Assembly: GCF_905475345.1 (NCBI RefSeq) | Contig: NC_066598.1 | Coordinates: 1,596,001 to 1,660,000, forward strand | Direction of reading: 5' to 3' | DNA length: 64,000 nucleotides | From: Vespula vulgaris | Taxonomy: Eukaryota; Arthropoda; Insecta; Hymenoptera; Vespidae | Part shown: positions 48,336 through 61,233 of the stretch, piece by piece | Layout of the letters: each line of letters starts with the position of its first letter | Numbering within the stretch: the stretch's first letter is position 1 | Position numbers and translations under genes: made by a program | The notes under the pieces: generated by a model | What the model was told of the DNA's origin: nothing | Databases searched by the model: none | Seen by the model: the letters and a program-made list of their open reading frames with translations, nothing else

Positions 48336-48948
48336 TACAAAAGAGAAAGAAAGAGCGATATATAAAGAAAGAGAGAGAGAGAGAAAGAGAAAGAGAAAGA
48401 GAAAGAGAGAGAGAGAGAGACATCTTCATAGCGTTCTCTTCACCGTCGCATAATGCGAGTTGGGGAAGTACAGACCGAAGGGCGTTTCTAGAGGCGGTCG
48501 TCGGCCCCACCAGGACGAGAAAATATGTGTATATAGATACTTACATACACACACACACACATATATATATATAAGTAGTAGATTGAAGAGGGAGGATTAT
48601 ATATATTCTATATAACATGCCATATATATATATATATGTATGTATGTATGTATATATTTCTTGAACTATGTAAGGGCCGCCTTTCTCCCTACAGCCACGA
48701 AAATGTCCAGGCTTTTACGTGCTCGCGACAAAATACATTGGCCGTGGTAGAGTAAGAGAGATAGAACATAAAGAGTAGTAAGCTCTTATGCGTGTGTACA
48801 GAGATATATGTATGTGTGTATGACGTACGTATATGCTAGAAGGATTGAGAAGGAGAAGGGAGGTGAGTGAAGGGGTAGGGATACGAAGAAAGAGGGCGGT
48901 ACGTCCTGTGAGAGATCGGAGAGGGGTGAAGGGAGAAGGAAGAGTAAT

Positions 48949-48986
<38 letters not shown>

Positions 48987-50263
48987 TGGAAGGGATGAGA
49001 GAGTGAGAATAAGTGGACGAATTAGACGATTTAATTCTTTTAACATCGATTGATGTCGTTTGATTTGTCTTAGTTCGTTATTTGTTTTCTCTAGGAGTTC
49101 TTTCGTCCGCTCTTTTTTTTCTCCTTTTCTTTCTTTTTTTTTTTTTTTTGTAAATTTTTTTTTGTAACTTTCAATGACGTACATAATCGATATCGTTACT
49201 TCGTTATGACTAATACTAATCTTCAGAAATATGTTTCAATTTATACACACACACATATATATATATATATAAATTTTTTTAGATATAAATATGTATAATG
49301 GTTTCGGGCAGTACATTTAATCAGTTTCATTTTTTGTGAATAAATTGTAAAAAAAAAAAAAAAAGAAAAAAAGAAGCAGGAAAAAGGAAAGTGTTATTTC
49401 ACATATCGAAGAATTATTTATAAAAGATCAATTTTCGACGATTTCTGAAAAAAAAGAAAAAGAATGGAGTTTTTCTATTTTCAATTTATTTACTTAAGTG
49501 TAGTAAGATGGATTACTTGTCTATGATTCTTTAATAATCAAATCTGAAACTCTAAAGATAAGAAAAAAAAAAACATATATTTGTCTGATATAAATATTCA
49601 ATATAGATATCATAATTAGACGATCAAATTGATCAATAGATAGAATTTAATTGCCTGAACTGAAATCACTCGATGAAATCACTTGGATCATTAGATCTCT
49701 TCATGCATATCTACGAGATGATTAAAAATTCTTTTTCATATATATATATATATTTTTTTTTTTTTCTTTTTTTTTACCATTTCCGTCGTTGAAGAAGGGA
49801 ATAATAAAAATAAAATAAGAATATCAAGAGAGTGGGAGACGTAGAAAAGGATCTACGCTTCCTCGGGAATTCACAGTGAGAACGACAGGATTCTTGAGAT
49901 AGTTTCGGGTAGGGCAATGGAAAGGGCGGGTCGGAGACGGCGCCGTTCTGGACCAGACACGATTGCCCTTCTTCTTCTTCTTCTTCTTCTTCTTCTTCTT
50001 CTTCTTCTTCTTCTTCTTCTTCTTCTGCTTCTACCTCTTTCAGCTTTTATATTTCTCCTGTACGAAAAGGAAATAAACTTTTTTCGAGACGATTAGGGAA
50101 AAAAAGAAAAAAGAATGAAGAGTTACTGGCGTATAAAAATGAAAGAAAAGTAATTGATAAAAAATTAAGAGGATGAGTAGGAATTAAAAAAAAAAAGTTA
50201 TAATAGTTTTTAATCGAACAATCATTGGGTAATGATTTTTTATGTGTTCTTTCGATATAGGAA
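47181..50263. other. Downstream intron, part 3
   Basis: AT-rich sequence, TA arrays (48299-48332, 49741-49752), GA tract (48955-48983), and GC-richer unique patches at 48420-48525 and 48670-48750. No gene recognised. Confidence 0.55.
49968..50027. repeat. TTC triplet array
   Basis: About 19 TTC units directly after a CpG-rich patch (49850-49965) that includes the palindrome ACGGCGCCGT (49937-49946). Confidence 0.95.
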
Positions 50264-50785
50264 TCTATGGTAATAGTAATAGGTAATCAATGATTTACAA
50301 TATGTATGTTTACGAAGTGATTTGTCAATGAAGGGTTTATGATATAAATAGTCAATGATTTACGATATATATATATATATATATATCGTTTGTCAATGAA
50401 CGAGTTTCATTCATTAACTAATTTCGTAAATATGTAAATTTCATTGATGAGTCACTTGATAGACACTATAAATTATTTTCATCAAAACGATGAGGATCAA
50501 TGAAAATAATATTATCAAATAGTAATTAGTCAATGGTTATTCGACGTGTCTATAGAGTGGTTTGTTAATACACGAGTCTATGATGTACGCAATCAATGAT
50601 TCACAGTGGGTATGTTTATACAAAGTGATTTGTCAATGAAGAACCTAATATGTAAATAGTTTACGATTTACGATATATATATATATAATAATTCGTGAAT
50701 GAATGAATTTCATTCATTGATTAATTTCGTAGACGTATAAATCTCATTAATGGATCACTTCGTAGACACTATTAACCATTGATAA
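50264..50785. repeat. Diverged tandem duplication, period about 305 bp
   Basis: Copy 1 (about 50264-50473) and copy 2 (about 50573-50776) share in the same order an AATCAATGATT block, AAGTGATTTGTCAATGAA, a TA microsatellite, TTTCATTCATT, AATTTCGTA and AGACACTAT. Offsets are 303-306 bp. A partial third copy of the first block lies at 50521-50585. Confidence 0.75.
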
Positions 50786-52681
50786 ATTTTACTGAAGACA
50801 CATAGCTGTAAATTATCGAATAATTTTCTTCTCTATAAGATCGCATAACGAAACCATTTATTAATTACTTCCAAGAATGATACTTTTACGTCATTTTTCT
50901 CATTAATTAGATCAGTTTTTAATAAGAAAATAAAACATTCGTTTCACTCCAACAATGAAAACTTGTTGATCATTGATCGTTTATCGTATTATAATTATCG
51001 ACCAACGATTGTTAATTGTACATTATTAATATATCTTTCGGATATATTTTTTTTTCTTTCTTTCAAAATTACTTAATTTCTAATTATCTGATTAAAAAAA
51101 AAAACACACAAAAAGAAAGCTAAGAAAAGTTTAGTAAAGAGATCTACTGTAACAAATTCTTTCTTTTAAAATGAACGAATATGATCGTCCGAGTACGATC
51201 GAGATTGTCGAACGATCGAGATACTTGCTTTGTTTAAGGATTTAATCGTGAAAAACGTGAAAATGAAGGTAGGTGTCACTAGGAAAGCAAGGAAAATGTG
51301 TTTGTCGAAGTTAACACCGTTTCGAGCTCACTCGAACGCTTTGCTCGCGTGCACGTTAAGAGCCTTCATCGGAGAACGAAATGAACATAGTGTGTATACG
51401 TCTCTCTCTCTCTCTCTCTCTCTTTGCGTGTGTGTCTGTGTCTCTATGTGAAAGCGAAGCTAATTAATATTTACCCTCCGAAAACATCACACGCCGCCAT
51501 AACGAAGCGAACCGAAACGGGAGGCACAAGTTTACTGAAACTCGCCGGTTCGTTTTTGGATCTCATCGAAAACGAAAATCAAGCAAATTCGAGTTTGCCA
51601 AACAGTTTCACTTATGATACACTATTGGCCATGGTTACATGGTTACATGCGTACGTATATTCTCAAAAGAATTTCTCATTCGCAAAAATCACAGAAAATT
51701 TCTATTTTATTTTTCTTCTAAGCAAAAACGAAAAAATAATGATAATGACAAATCGCGTTTGTCGTGCATTACATATACTTTTCTAAAATCATATAAGACA
51801 TATCGATTTTTAATATTTCCATTCCAACGACATAAAAATAGTAAAAACTACTTCTAAATCTCCATTTATATAACATAATTAACATTAGAATATCGTTGAA
51901 AATCTTATATAATATTATAAAAAAATTGTAAAAAAAAGAAGAGAGAACGTTCGACCAGTTTAAGCAAACTAAACTAAATTATAAGGAGCAATTAACATTT
52001 AAAAAAATGTCAGAGGAGTATATCTTTTTTTCCTTCATTTTTATGCGTTTTTAAAAAGTACAAAATATAAAGAAAGGAAAGAAAGAGGGACAACGATAGA
52101 AAAATATAATTGTGGTAATTTTTTCTTTCTCCTTTCTTTTCTTTTCTTTTTTCTTTTTCCTTTTTTTTTTTTTTTTTTTTTATCGGTGACATACGACAAG
52201 ATAGGCTTGAAAGCGATGTCCTCGCGACATGCATTTGTATTTTCTCAGCCATAATTCATATTCTTGTGCATTCAGTAGGCACATATCGGTCAGTTAGCAC
52301 GCTTAACGATCACCATAATTACTTATCTTATCCCTGTTACGTTAGTCGGATCGTTAGCAAAGTGACGGATAACTTATGCGATCGTGGAACTTCTAACGAG
52401 CCCCGAAAACGATCATAAAGTTTTCTTATCAATAAGTTTTCAAACGACATACGATATGTTATCATTCTGACGTTACTTTTTGTCAAGGTTTTATGTAACT
52501 TAATATACCTTCAACATTATTCTCAAATATAATGCATATACTTATTTACGTAGTAAATAGATAAATAGTATAACTATTCTTTCGAAATCATTATTTTATT
52601 ATACACAATTTATGGATTTCATGTATCATTTTATTAAATTTTATTATTATAAGATTGATCATTTCTTTGGATAGTCGTAAT

Positions 52682-52712
<31 letters not shown>

Positions 52713-53994
52713 AATGTTCCAAATCGTATAATCAAGAAATTAATTAATTAATGGGAATCAATATATTAGAATTATTTTATAAGAATCATTTCGATAAGTA
52801 TTTAAAATATAGTTTAATATTAAAAAAAAAAAGGACCTAATAATTAAGGAATTTATAGGAATCGTTTAATATAAACACACACACACACACACACATACAT
52901 GGATTTATTGTTATTAGTTTTAGACAATTCATTTGTTTGTCAAATTTCTTAGAAACAGATATCGTACTAGAAAAATATGTAACATATGTTTTGAATGATG
53001 TCATGAATAAGAGAATAGAGTAATAACATTCAAGGGAGGGAGGGAGAAAGACAGAGAGAGAGAGAGAGAGAAAGAATAATTGTTTTGATCTCGAAGCTGT
53101 TCATATTCTAATACGTATGTAAATATATAAGTAGAGGTCATCCACATAGAAGAATAGCACGCGATCATTAGTTAGAATTCGACTTTCAAATCGTTAACAA
53201 GTTGAAATCGTCGCTCCTGCTATCAAGAACGTAGAATTTCTTCATGGTTACCATTCGGTAAGATTACGAGTTTTATTACCATAGATATATTAATTATTCA
53301 TTCGTTTAAACTATTTTATAACAATAATAATAATAATAATACAGATAAATGTCCACGTCTTATAAATCTACGATCTCTTCGAATTCATTAACAAGAACGT
53401 ACGCGTAATAAGTATTCTACGTCGTTTCAATTGATATTTAATCTCGAGCGTTGTTATCAATAGAATAATATAAGCGTCTAGATATCGTCACACCATAAAA
53501 ATTCGTTATTCGGCTACACAGATAGCGATCATAACGATCTCAAAATTTAACAATCTAAAAAAAATAAGTAATCGAAATCATAGATCAATAGCACGCAGTT
53601 AATTAATTACGATCTAATCATCGAAATCTCTCGATCATTTCGCTCAAATATCACGTACATAATTAAACTCGTCGAATCCGTATCGTAGAAAAAAGTATCG
53701 AAAATTCCGAGAAACGAACAATTATTACGCGTAATGAATGATACAATGAATGATCATTAGGATGTTAGGAAATCGTCGAATAAATATATAAGATCATTCG
53801 GGTCAAGAAAAAAAGTACAAACAAACGAAAACAAATAACTAATAAATAAGGAGGAAAGGAAAAGGAAGAAAAAAATCGTAGCTTCTCGTATTAAGTTAGA
53901 AAAGTAGTTGTCGATGGTGGTGGATGAGTTAAGGTAGAATAGGGGAGATATATACAATGGAAAGAGGGAGATGAGAGAACGAAAGAGAGAAAGA
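50786..53994. other. Downstream intron, part 4
   Basis: AT-rich unique DNA with few repeats (TA 52685-52705, CA 52873-52896, GA 53050-53072). 51290-51400 and 51470-51640 are unique and more GC-rich, with a partly open plus-strand frame of no known family. 53100-53760 is plain unique sequence. Confidence 0.55.
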
Positions 53995-54312
53995 AAAAGA
54001 CAGAGAGAGAGAGAGAGAGTAGGAGCAATCTCTACGTCGCTTACCATCGGAGCGTGAGCTCGACAAGTCCAGGGTTCTTCGTCGGCGTTTGTCCCAGCTA
54101 ACCCGGCGCGACATCTTGAAAACCACGACACGTCCTTTAAGTCTCCCCGTTCTGCCACGTTACATCCTTCCTTCGGGTTCTCCTGAGCCTGCGGCCCAGA
54201 GTATTGCGTTACGCAATGCGCCGGCGTTAACTAACGAATTTCGTTCGTCGTCGGCAGCTTTACCCTACAACCTTTCGTCGTCGTCACGACTAAAAAGACA
54301 AGATGGCGGTTC
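53995..54312. promoter_or_regulatory. CpG-rich unique island with GAGA tract and Pho/YY1-like site
   Basis: About 300 bp of non-repetitive, CpG-rich sequence after a GA tract (54001-54019). It contains ATTGCGT-T-ACGCAAT (54203-54217, perfect dyad) and AAGATGGCGG (54299-54308), a good Pho/YY1 match. GAGA plus Pho sites are typical of Polycomb response elements, and T-box developmental genes are common Polycomb targets. A plus-strand frame of about 87 non-repetitive codons crosses it, resembling no family I know. Confidence 0.35.
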
Positions 54313-57300
54313 ACGGCAAAGGATATATCTATATTATACGTATACTTCCTATCATACTTGTTCGATATTTTCAAGAGAATTTCTTCTTTCTTTTTTGTAT
54401 TTTTTTTTTTTTATAGGTATACGGATAAAGTTGAACGAAAAGATTTGATAGACATATATATATATGGTTTCGTTATCTTGTTTTAATTGTGAAAGATTAA
54501 TAGAATAGATAATGGTGTTTATAAAGAGTGGAAGAGTATTGGTATTAGAAAGAGATGAGAGAAACTTGAGAATTTTCCGTCGTTTAATTATCTTCGTTTA
54601 TCGATAAGAATTTAAGGTGATTTGTGTAATTAAAAGAAAACGGTAGAAGAGAAGTTTTGTTTTGAAGGAAAATGAAAATATTTCCTATCCCGTTAGAAAA
54701 TGGAATTTCTTCAAATTTCGAGCTTGTCAGAATGCGAGAGAGATAGAAAAGATTTTTCTTTGATATACGTTAGAATATTTTGTTTAAACGATTGATTTAT
54801 TTCTGGGATAGAAGTATTTTTCTTTCTTAAGATTTTGGATATCTCGATAAAGATTTCGTAGATCGAAAAGATCGATGGAATATTCGTTGAAAAAAGATTG
54901 TAGAAGAAAAATTGTGCGTTCTTTTTTTTATGAAATGAATTCTATTATTTTCTAATTTACGACGTTGAGACCTCTCTCAACGATATCTCGGGTTAATTTT
55001 CGATCTTTCGTTCAAGCCGGATTTTTTTTAACTTCAAACGCGTGTTTTTGAATAGTCGGCGAAAGTTCAAAAACGAAAGAAGAAAGAAGGAAGATCGATA
55101 AGGATCTAACTCGTCGTCAACGGAAGCGACGGAGATGAAAAGGACGAGTCCTTTTTCTAGTGCTTAACAAACGATTACAGATTAGTGTCGAGAAGACCTT
55201 TCCTTGCGACACTAACCGAGGGATAATTAGCTAGACAAAGATAAGAGATACGAGAGAAAAAAAGAAAGAGAGAGAGGTAGAGATAAGTAGGTAGATAGAT
55301 AGAAAAGGATCGTTCAAAATAGTTAGAAAGTGAGAGAGAACTAAGACAATTACCGTCCTTCGTGTACAACGTATTTCTATATCCTAATATTAAGATCGAG
55401 ATAGAGTTTAGAAATATAGAGAGATTAAAATGACAGATGGATAGATAAAGAAAAGAATCCTTCAAAATCAATAATAATTAAGAGAGAACGAAGATAGTAA
55501 GAGTATTATTTTTATAGCTCGTTTTTCAAAAGTTTTTTTTTTTATGATCTAGTCGTAGATATTATACGAACTTTAGAATATAGAGAGGTAAGAATAAAAA
55601 TAACAAAAAATATGTGTAAAAGATATATATATATATACATAGATTTTTTCAGTTCGATGAAAAGTGAAAAAAAGAGAGAGAGAAGAGGAAGGATATAATG
55701 GCAGATGACAGGATAAAGTCTCGTCCTTCGTGCAAAATCGTTACTTCTGAAAATCATGGTATAAAGAGAGGAAAGAAAGAGATAGAGATAGAGAGATGGT
55801 AATAACCGTTAGACGATTCTCAACGACCTCAAAATTACCGAGTCCTGGCCACTTTTCTATCGTCGCCCTCGGCGACGCCTTCTCGCGGTTTCTCGCAGCT
55901 CGTTCTCATTTTCCCCCATTAATCTCTCTCTCTCTCTCTCTTTCTCTTTCGTTCTCTCCATCTCTTTTTCTTTCCAAGTCGTTTTCTCGCTCGTCCCTAC
56001 ACTGAAATTTTACGAGCCTCGAAGAGAACGACCATTTGCACTTTTTGTCCGTCAGGAAGTCGCAATTACTTTCGAAATTTAGCTTTCGTGAATTATATTG
56101 CCTTCCCTTTTTAAGTAGAACCAAAGTAAGTGAACTCATGATTTCTATTTGGTCATGATCCTGGACCCTTACCTCCTTTCTTTTTTTTTTTGCTCTTTAA
56201 ACATTTCGACGATCTCCTTTCGTCGTCGTTTTATCGTCCTTTCTCTTCAGATTTATAATTCTTTTGAATCGAGATTAATATTAATAATCGTTTCTTCTAA
56301 CACGTTTCTACTATTTCCTAGTTACATCAAGTTTTGTTCAACTTTCGTATCCTTCGATTTATCCTCGGCTTCCGTTTTCTTTCAATCTGTTTTCAAATTT
56401 TTATTCTTCGTTCCTTTTTTTTTTTTTTTTATTTTCCATTTGAAGCAATGAAGCAATTATCTTGTTTTTACTGTTTTAGAAAAATTGAAACGTAACTTAG
56501 TCTAAAATCCGTATTAAAATCTAACCCGAACAGAGAAAGAGAAAGAGAAGGAGAGAGAAAAAGAGAGACAACTCGAATTCGAAACTCTATTGGACAGAAC
56601 CGTATTATATTCTGCCCTTTCGAAATGCGACGTACATATATAATATCGCAAATTGCACGTTTTATCAGTAAGTCCAATGAGATATCAGAATTCGTTCGTT
56701 ATTAAATTTGTACGTGTATCGGTGTATCTGTGTAACGGTATTTTACAAAGTCACTGCACTTTCGGTTGGTAATAACCACGATAAATATTTTTCACCGGTA
56801 ATATGGACAAAATACGAAATAAACACGTTATGTATCATTCCCGATACACTGTTGACAGCAAACATGCATTAACCACGGTTTTTAAAGGAATATTAACGAG
56901 GAGACATTAAACGCGAAACGAATCATTTCTCTTTTTTGTTTCTTCTATCTTTTTTCTTTGTTTTTTTTTATATTTTTTCTTTTATCTTTTCATTTTAATT
57001 TCAGCTCTATCCTTTTACACGAGACTTTTAAACGTCGAAACGTCCGCCGATAATTCAACGAAAATTTATTACACCTTACACGTTATAAGAAATATTTAAG
57101 AGAGGAAACGATTAGAAAAAATCAGATAGTGATGTAATGCAAAAGGAAAACAAAGAGACGAACAGATAAAGAAACAAAGCGAAGGAGAACAAAGGGAAGG
57201 TTTTTTCCTTCTTTATTTTTTATTTTATTTTATTTTATTTTATTTTTTTTCTTTTTTCATTGAAGAGAACTAATAATGAGTGGAAAGAGATAATAAAAAT

Positions 57301-57573
57301 AATATCTAATAGATGAAATACAAAGAGATATCTGGTGAACGAGTTCTCTCTGGCAAAACTAATTCAGAAAAGAACAGGACATGTGAGGGGTTGAAAACGA
57401 GCGTGTATCGAACGTTGGAGTCCGGTTCAACTCCAACTCTCCAGTTATATATCCAACAACGTGCAAACGTGCCTCGGGGCTACCAACCACGATCGAAACG
57501 TTCACCGTGCAGCACGCTCGTTTCCTCTCCTTTCGCCTATTTTTTCCCACTTCAATTTACCACACGTCCAAAC

Positions 57574-57609
<36 letters not shown>

Positions 57610-57703
57610 GAATACGTTGAAAATAACGCGAGCTCTTGTAGAAATAACTTTGGACACCATTTCGTAGAGGGATTTATCGTCAAAGTATTTATCCGTTGTT
57701 TTT

Positions 57704-57736
<33 letters not shown>

Positions 57737-58056
57737 TTGTTCCTTATCTTCTACTCTTTTCTTTTTTTTTCTTTTTATTTATTTCTTTTTTTATGTAAAG
57801 AAAGAAGCATTCGCTCCGTCAAAAATTATGATTTTACTTTTACCTCTCGTTTTATTTCGCTTCACTCTCTTTTTTGTCCTCCCTTTGTTTTTTATTTTCT
57901 TTTTTGTTTCTCTTTTTTTTTTTATCCCGAAGATAAAAAGAAGAAGAGATATTTAATTAATTGTCGATTAATTTGCTATAATTATATTGTTGTTAATTGA
58001 AATTGTCGAATTTCACATTTACAAACTCACGTTTTCTTTTATGATCGAAAGAAGAA

Positions 58057-58114
<58 letters not shown>

Positions 58115-58158
58115 AAGAAAAGTTGTACCTGTTTGGGAAGAGTTCTCTGGAACAACCA
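54313..58158. other. Downstream intron, part 5
   Basis: AT-rich unique sequence (54320-55160), purine-rich patches (55250-55330, 55670-55700), a CpG-rich patch at 55800-55920 before a TC tract, TC array (57573-57602), TTTC array (57703-57736) and GA array (58058-58102). No gene recognised apart from the weak frame at 57313. Confidence 0.55.
57320..57560 (+). other. Unique stretch with an open plus-strand frame
   Basis: About 90 codons of non-repetitive sequence are open on the plus strand from an ATG at 57313 until a TC tract at 57570. Composition is mixed (R, S, T, L) with no recognisable motif. Kept only as a low-confidence coding candidate. Confidence 0.15.
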
Positions 58159-58280
58159 TAATCCATTCATAATCCATAGACGCCTGGAGCCAACCATGGC
58201 GCCAACTGGGAATGGTCATCAATTTCATGGGAAATCGGCCGTCAATTTTAAATTTTAACATGGGTTTCTAAAAACCCATG
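58159..58280. promoter_or_regulatory. Compact motif cluster: paired TAATCC, TGGCGCCA, hairpin
   Basis: Two TAATCC motifs (58159-58164, 58170-58175; Otd/Bicoid class) 11 bp apart, a palindromic TGGCGCCA (58197-58204; matches the Brinker TGGCGYY consensus on both strands), and a perfect hairpin CATGGGTTT/AAACCCATG (58259-58267, 58272-58280). The area is unique sequence between repeats. omb is a known Brinker-repressed Dpp target in fly wing. Confidence 0.35.
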
Positions 58281-59012
58281 GTGTTTCTCGTCACGAAAGA
58301 GAAGAGAGAAGAGATTCCTTCTTCCTTTTCGATACGGATATACGGTCTTATAGAAATATTTCAACAATTTTTATATGTTAAATTTTTTTAACGGATTAAT
58401 TACAAATGCTTCTCTTACAATTTACGTGTTAACGAATTTACTATTAGACCTTAAAAAAAAAAAGGAGTATGATAGAAAGAAGAATTTTTTTTATTTGACA
58501 AAAATGTCCAAATGGTAAAGTTTCTCATATTCGTACAATTAATTGTAACGAAATATTCAACGAAATCGGAATTGAATTGAAATGTCTAATTGTTAAAAAC
58601 CTTTTGTATAAATTTTTGTATAAATACTTGATAGATCTAAGATATATTTTTTTCTAGTACGAAGTTATAAATAATATACATATATATATACACACACACA
58701 CACACTGGCATGTATGAATGAACTTATCGATGGTAGATAGAGATAAACGTGTCTATACCATCTTCCCTACTATCATACTTCTCTTCGTTTCTATCGTATT
58801 ACTGGGAAGTATCTCTTACGGAAGCTTTATACGAGGCTTTTGGGGATTATGGTCCACCACAGAGTTCTCTAGGGATCATAGATCCCTGATAGGATACATC
58901 GAGAGGGTATAATACTCGCGCTATATCGAAGATCCCTTCTCGATTTGACCGTTTTATCCTGATACAAACCTCTATCTTTATCTCTATCTCTCTTTTTCCA
59001 TCTAACTCTCTC

Positions 59013-59054
<42 letters not shown>

Positions 59055-59504
59055 TCTCTCTTGCCTGATTTTTCATGGCAAAAATGATTCGACTTCTAAA
59101 TCGTACGAATATCGAACATTTTTCAAGAAACGTCGATATTTTATTCTTTATCAGCAAAAAGAAAGAATCGGTTACGTTCGGACTTGAAAAATTTATCGAC
59201 GAAATATACTGGGTGGGCCTTAATGGTTCTTGGTTTGAAAACAAAAAAAAAAAGAAAAGAAAATTTATTAAAGAGGAAACTTTTAAGAAAGGAGATATTA
59301 TTCGAAAGTATTTGATAAAAATAATTTGAAAGAAAAGAATTTCTAGATATAATGGGTGACTAAAGGTTTAAAGTAGCAAGAGCAAAGGTCCACTATGGTG
59401 CGTAAGAATTGCGGAAAGGATACACAAGTGTGTGAGAAATAGAGAGTCTCGGATATTTTACGATAAAAGTCGAATGAGTCAACGTTTGAGCATTTACCTT
59501 TTAA

Positions 59505-59541
<37 letters not shown>

Positions 59542-61123
59542 ACGTTGAATTATTGTAAATAAAAAAAAGCATTTGAGTATCTTCAACGTTAGAATTTCGT
59601 AATTTTTCTTTTTTGCGATTAAAAGTTCACTTAACAATCGAGAAATTTTATTCTTTCATACGCGTACTGTGTTTAGTTTCATTTCATTTTATTGCTCGAT
59701 AATTAATTCTTTTATTCATAATTATCTTTCTTTTTTTTTTTTAAGTTTAATTGTACTATCATAAATTATTTAAATGGATCAATCGAGTAATTCATTTTAA
59801 ATGATTATCAAAATGTAAATTTTATACTGGTATTATGATTTGTTTGTAGATTCAAGAAGAAAAAAATTGGGTTAAAGAGAGGGTTTTCTGTAGTCGTAGA
59901 GAAACAGGATAAAAAAAGAAAGAAAAGGAAAAGATGAACGTATTTTTCAGAGGGTTTCAACATCACCCCTATTACATCGACTCATTATACTTCGACGTAT
60001 TTCCATAACGACTCGTGGGCTGTCTTTCGAGGCACTTACCTGTGTGCTTGACCTTGAACAACCCCGAGTACTGTGGGTGGTAAGCTCGTGGGAAAATTCT
60101 CCCTCAAATTTGCCAAGAAAATTGATCTCTCTCTCTCTCTCTTTTTATTATTTCTTTCTTTCAGAATCTTTTACGTCAAAATCATTAAATCACTATCGTT
60201 CCCTCGTGAGACATTATTTAATTACCGAAATGAATTAATACAAAATAATGTTTCATCTGTCTAAAGAAAACAAAATTTTAGGTGTATAAAATCAGAATAA
60301 AAAATTGAACTAAAATTAGATTGGAAGTCCTTTAATTTTTCGAATCAAAATGGCGAGTATAATTCGGATAAAGTTTTTAAAAAAATAACTTCGCTTTTTT
60401 TTCTTTTTTTTTTTATTATTACAAAATGTCATATTGGAGGGTATCTCGAACTGTGTTATTACAATGATGATACAGATAGAAACGAATTTGCAAGTCTTTT
60501 AAGAGAGCAATAGGAAGATACAACAATGTCAGACGCGTTGAACAGGATGGTATTACGATGTGATAGCTGGCAGCAATCAAGGAGATTCGTGTTGAGACCA
60601 AGATCGTTATTATAGTCTACTGTAATATGGTAGTCGCACCTAACCGAGGTGCCTAACTATCAGTGAAGTCGCCTCTGGCAAGAATCCACAAAGACAGAGA
60701 CGGAGAATGGGTGGATCGTTAAAAGTGTTCGACGAATACGCAGCTTCTAAATATTGATGATCACTGCGTAGAAAACAAGCAATAGGGAAACGAGCAGCGA
60801 TGGTTCTTCTTTTTCGAAATAGAATCAAATTTAAGAGACGATCGGCGACGTGAACATGATTAAAACTCTAATCCATCAAAAGATCGACGATGTATGAAAC
60901 GTCAGAGATTGAAAAAAAAAGAAAAAGAGAGAAAGAAATATAGCCGTATCAATTAAAAGGAGTAAATGAAATGGAACTATTGGTAAAATCGATTGGGTCA
61001 TGAGTCCAATGAAAATGGTCGGTCAAAAATCGAAGGAAAAAGAAGACGTATAGGAGTCTTGTGTTGTGGGTAAGAGAAAGAAAGAGAAAGAAGGAGAGAG
61101 GATCCATAGAAGGCGGAGCACCC

Positions 61124-61131
61124 TGGCGCCA
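61124..61131. promoter_or_regulatory. Palindromic TGGCGCCA (Brinker-like)
   Basis: Second exact TGGCGCCA in the downstream intron, in a short CpG-rich patch just before the CAAG array. A further TGGCGCC is on the minus strand at 37109-37115. Confidence 0.25.
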
Positions 61132-61168
61132 AGTCGCGGGGGGTCTGTTTAACCAGCACAGGCGCAGG

Positions 61169-61170
<2 letters not shown>

Positions 61171-61232
<62 letters not shown>
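61171..61232. repeat. CAAG tetranucleotide array
   Basis: About 15 perfect CAAG units. Minus-strand frames read A-C-L-L repeats. A TAG triplet array follows at 61310-61341. Confidence 0.95.

Positions 61233-61233
<1 letters not shown>

Noticed and set aside
54089..54448. 119-codon plus-strand frame in the CpG-rich island
   Set aside because: No family resemblance and no splice context; the motif content fits a regulatory element better.
58718..58912. 64-codon frame with a hydrophobic segment
   Set aside because: Short, isolated and without homology I can name; hydrophobic runs arise easily from T-rich DNA.
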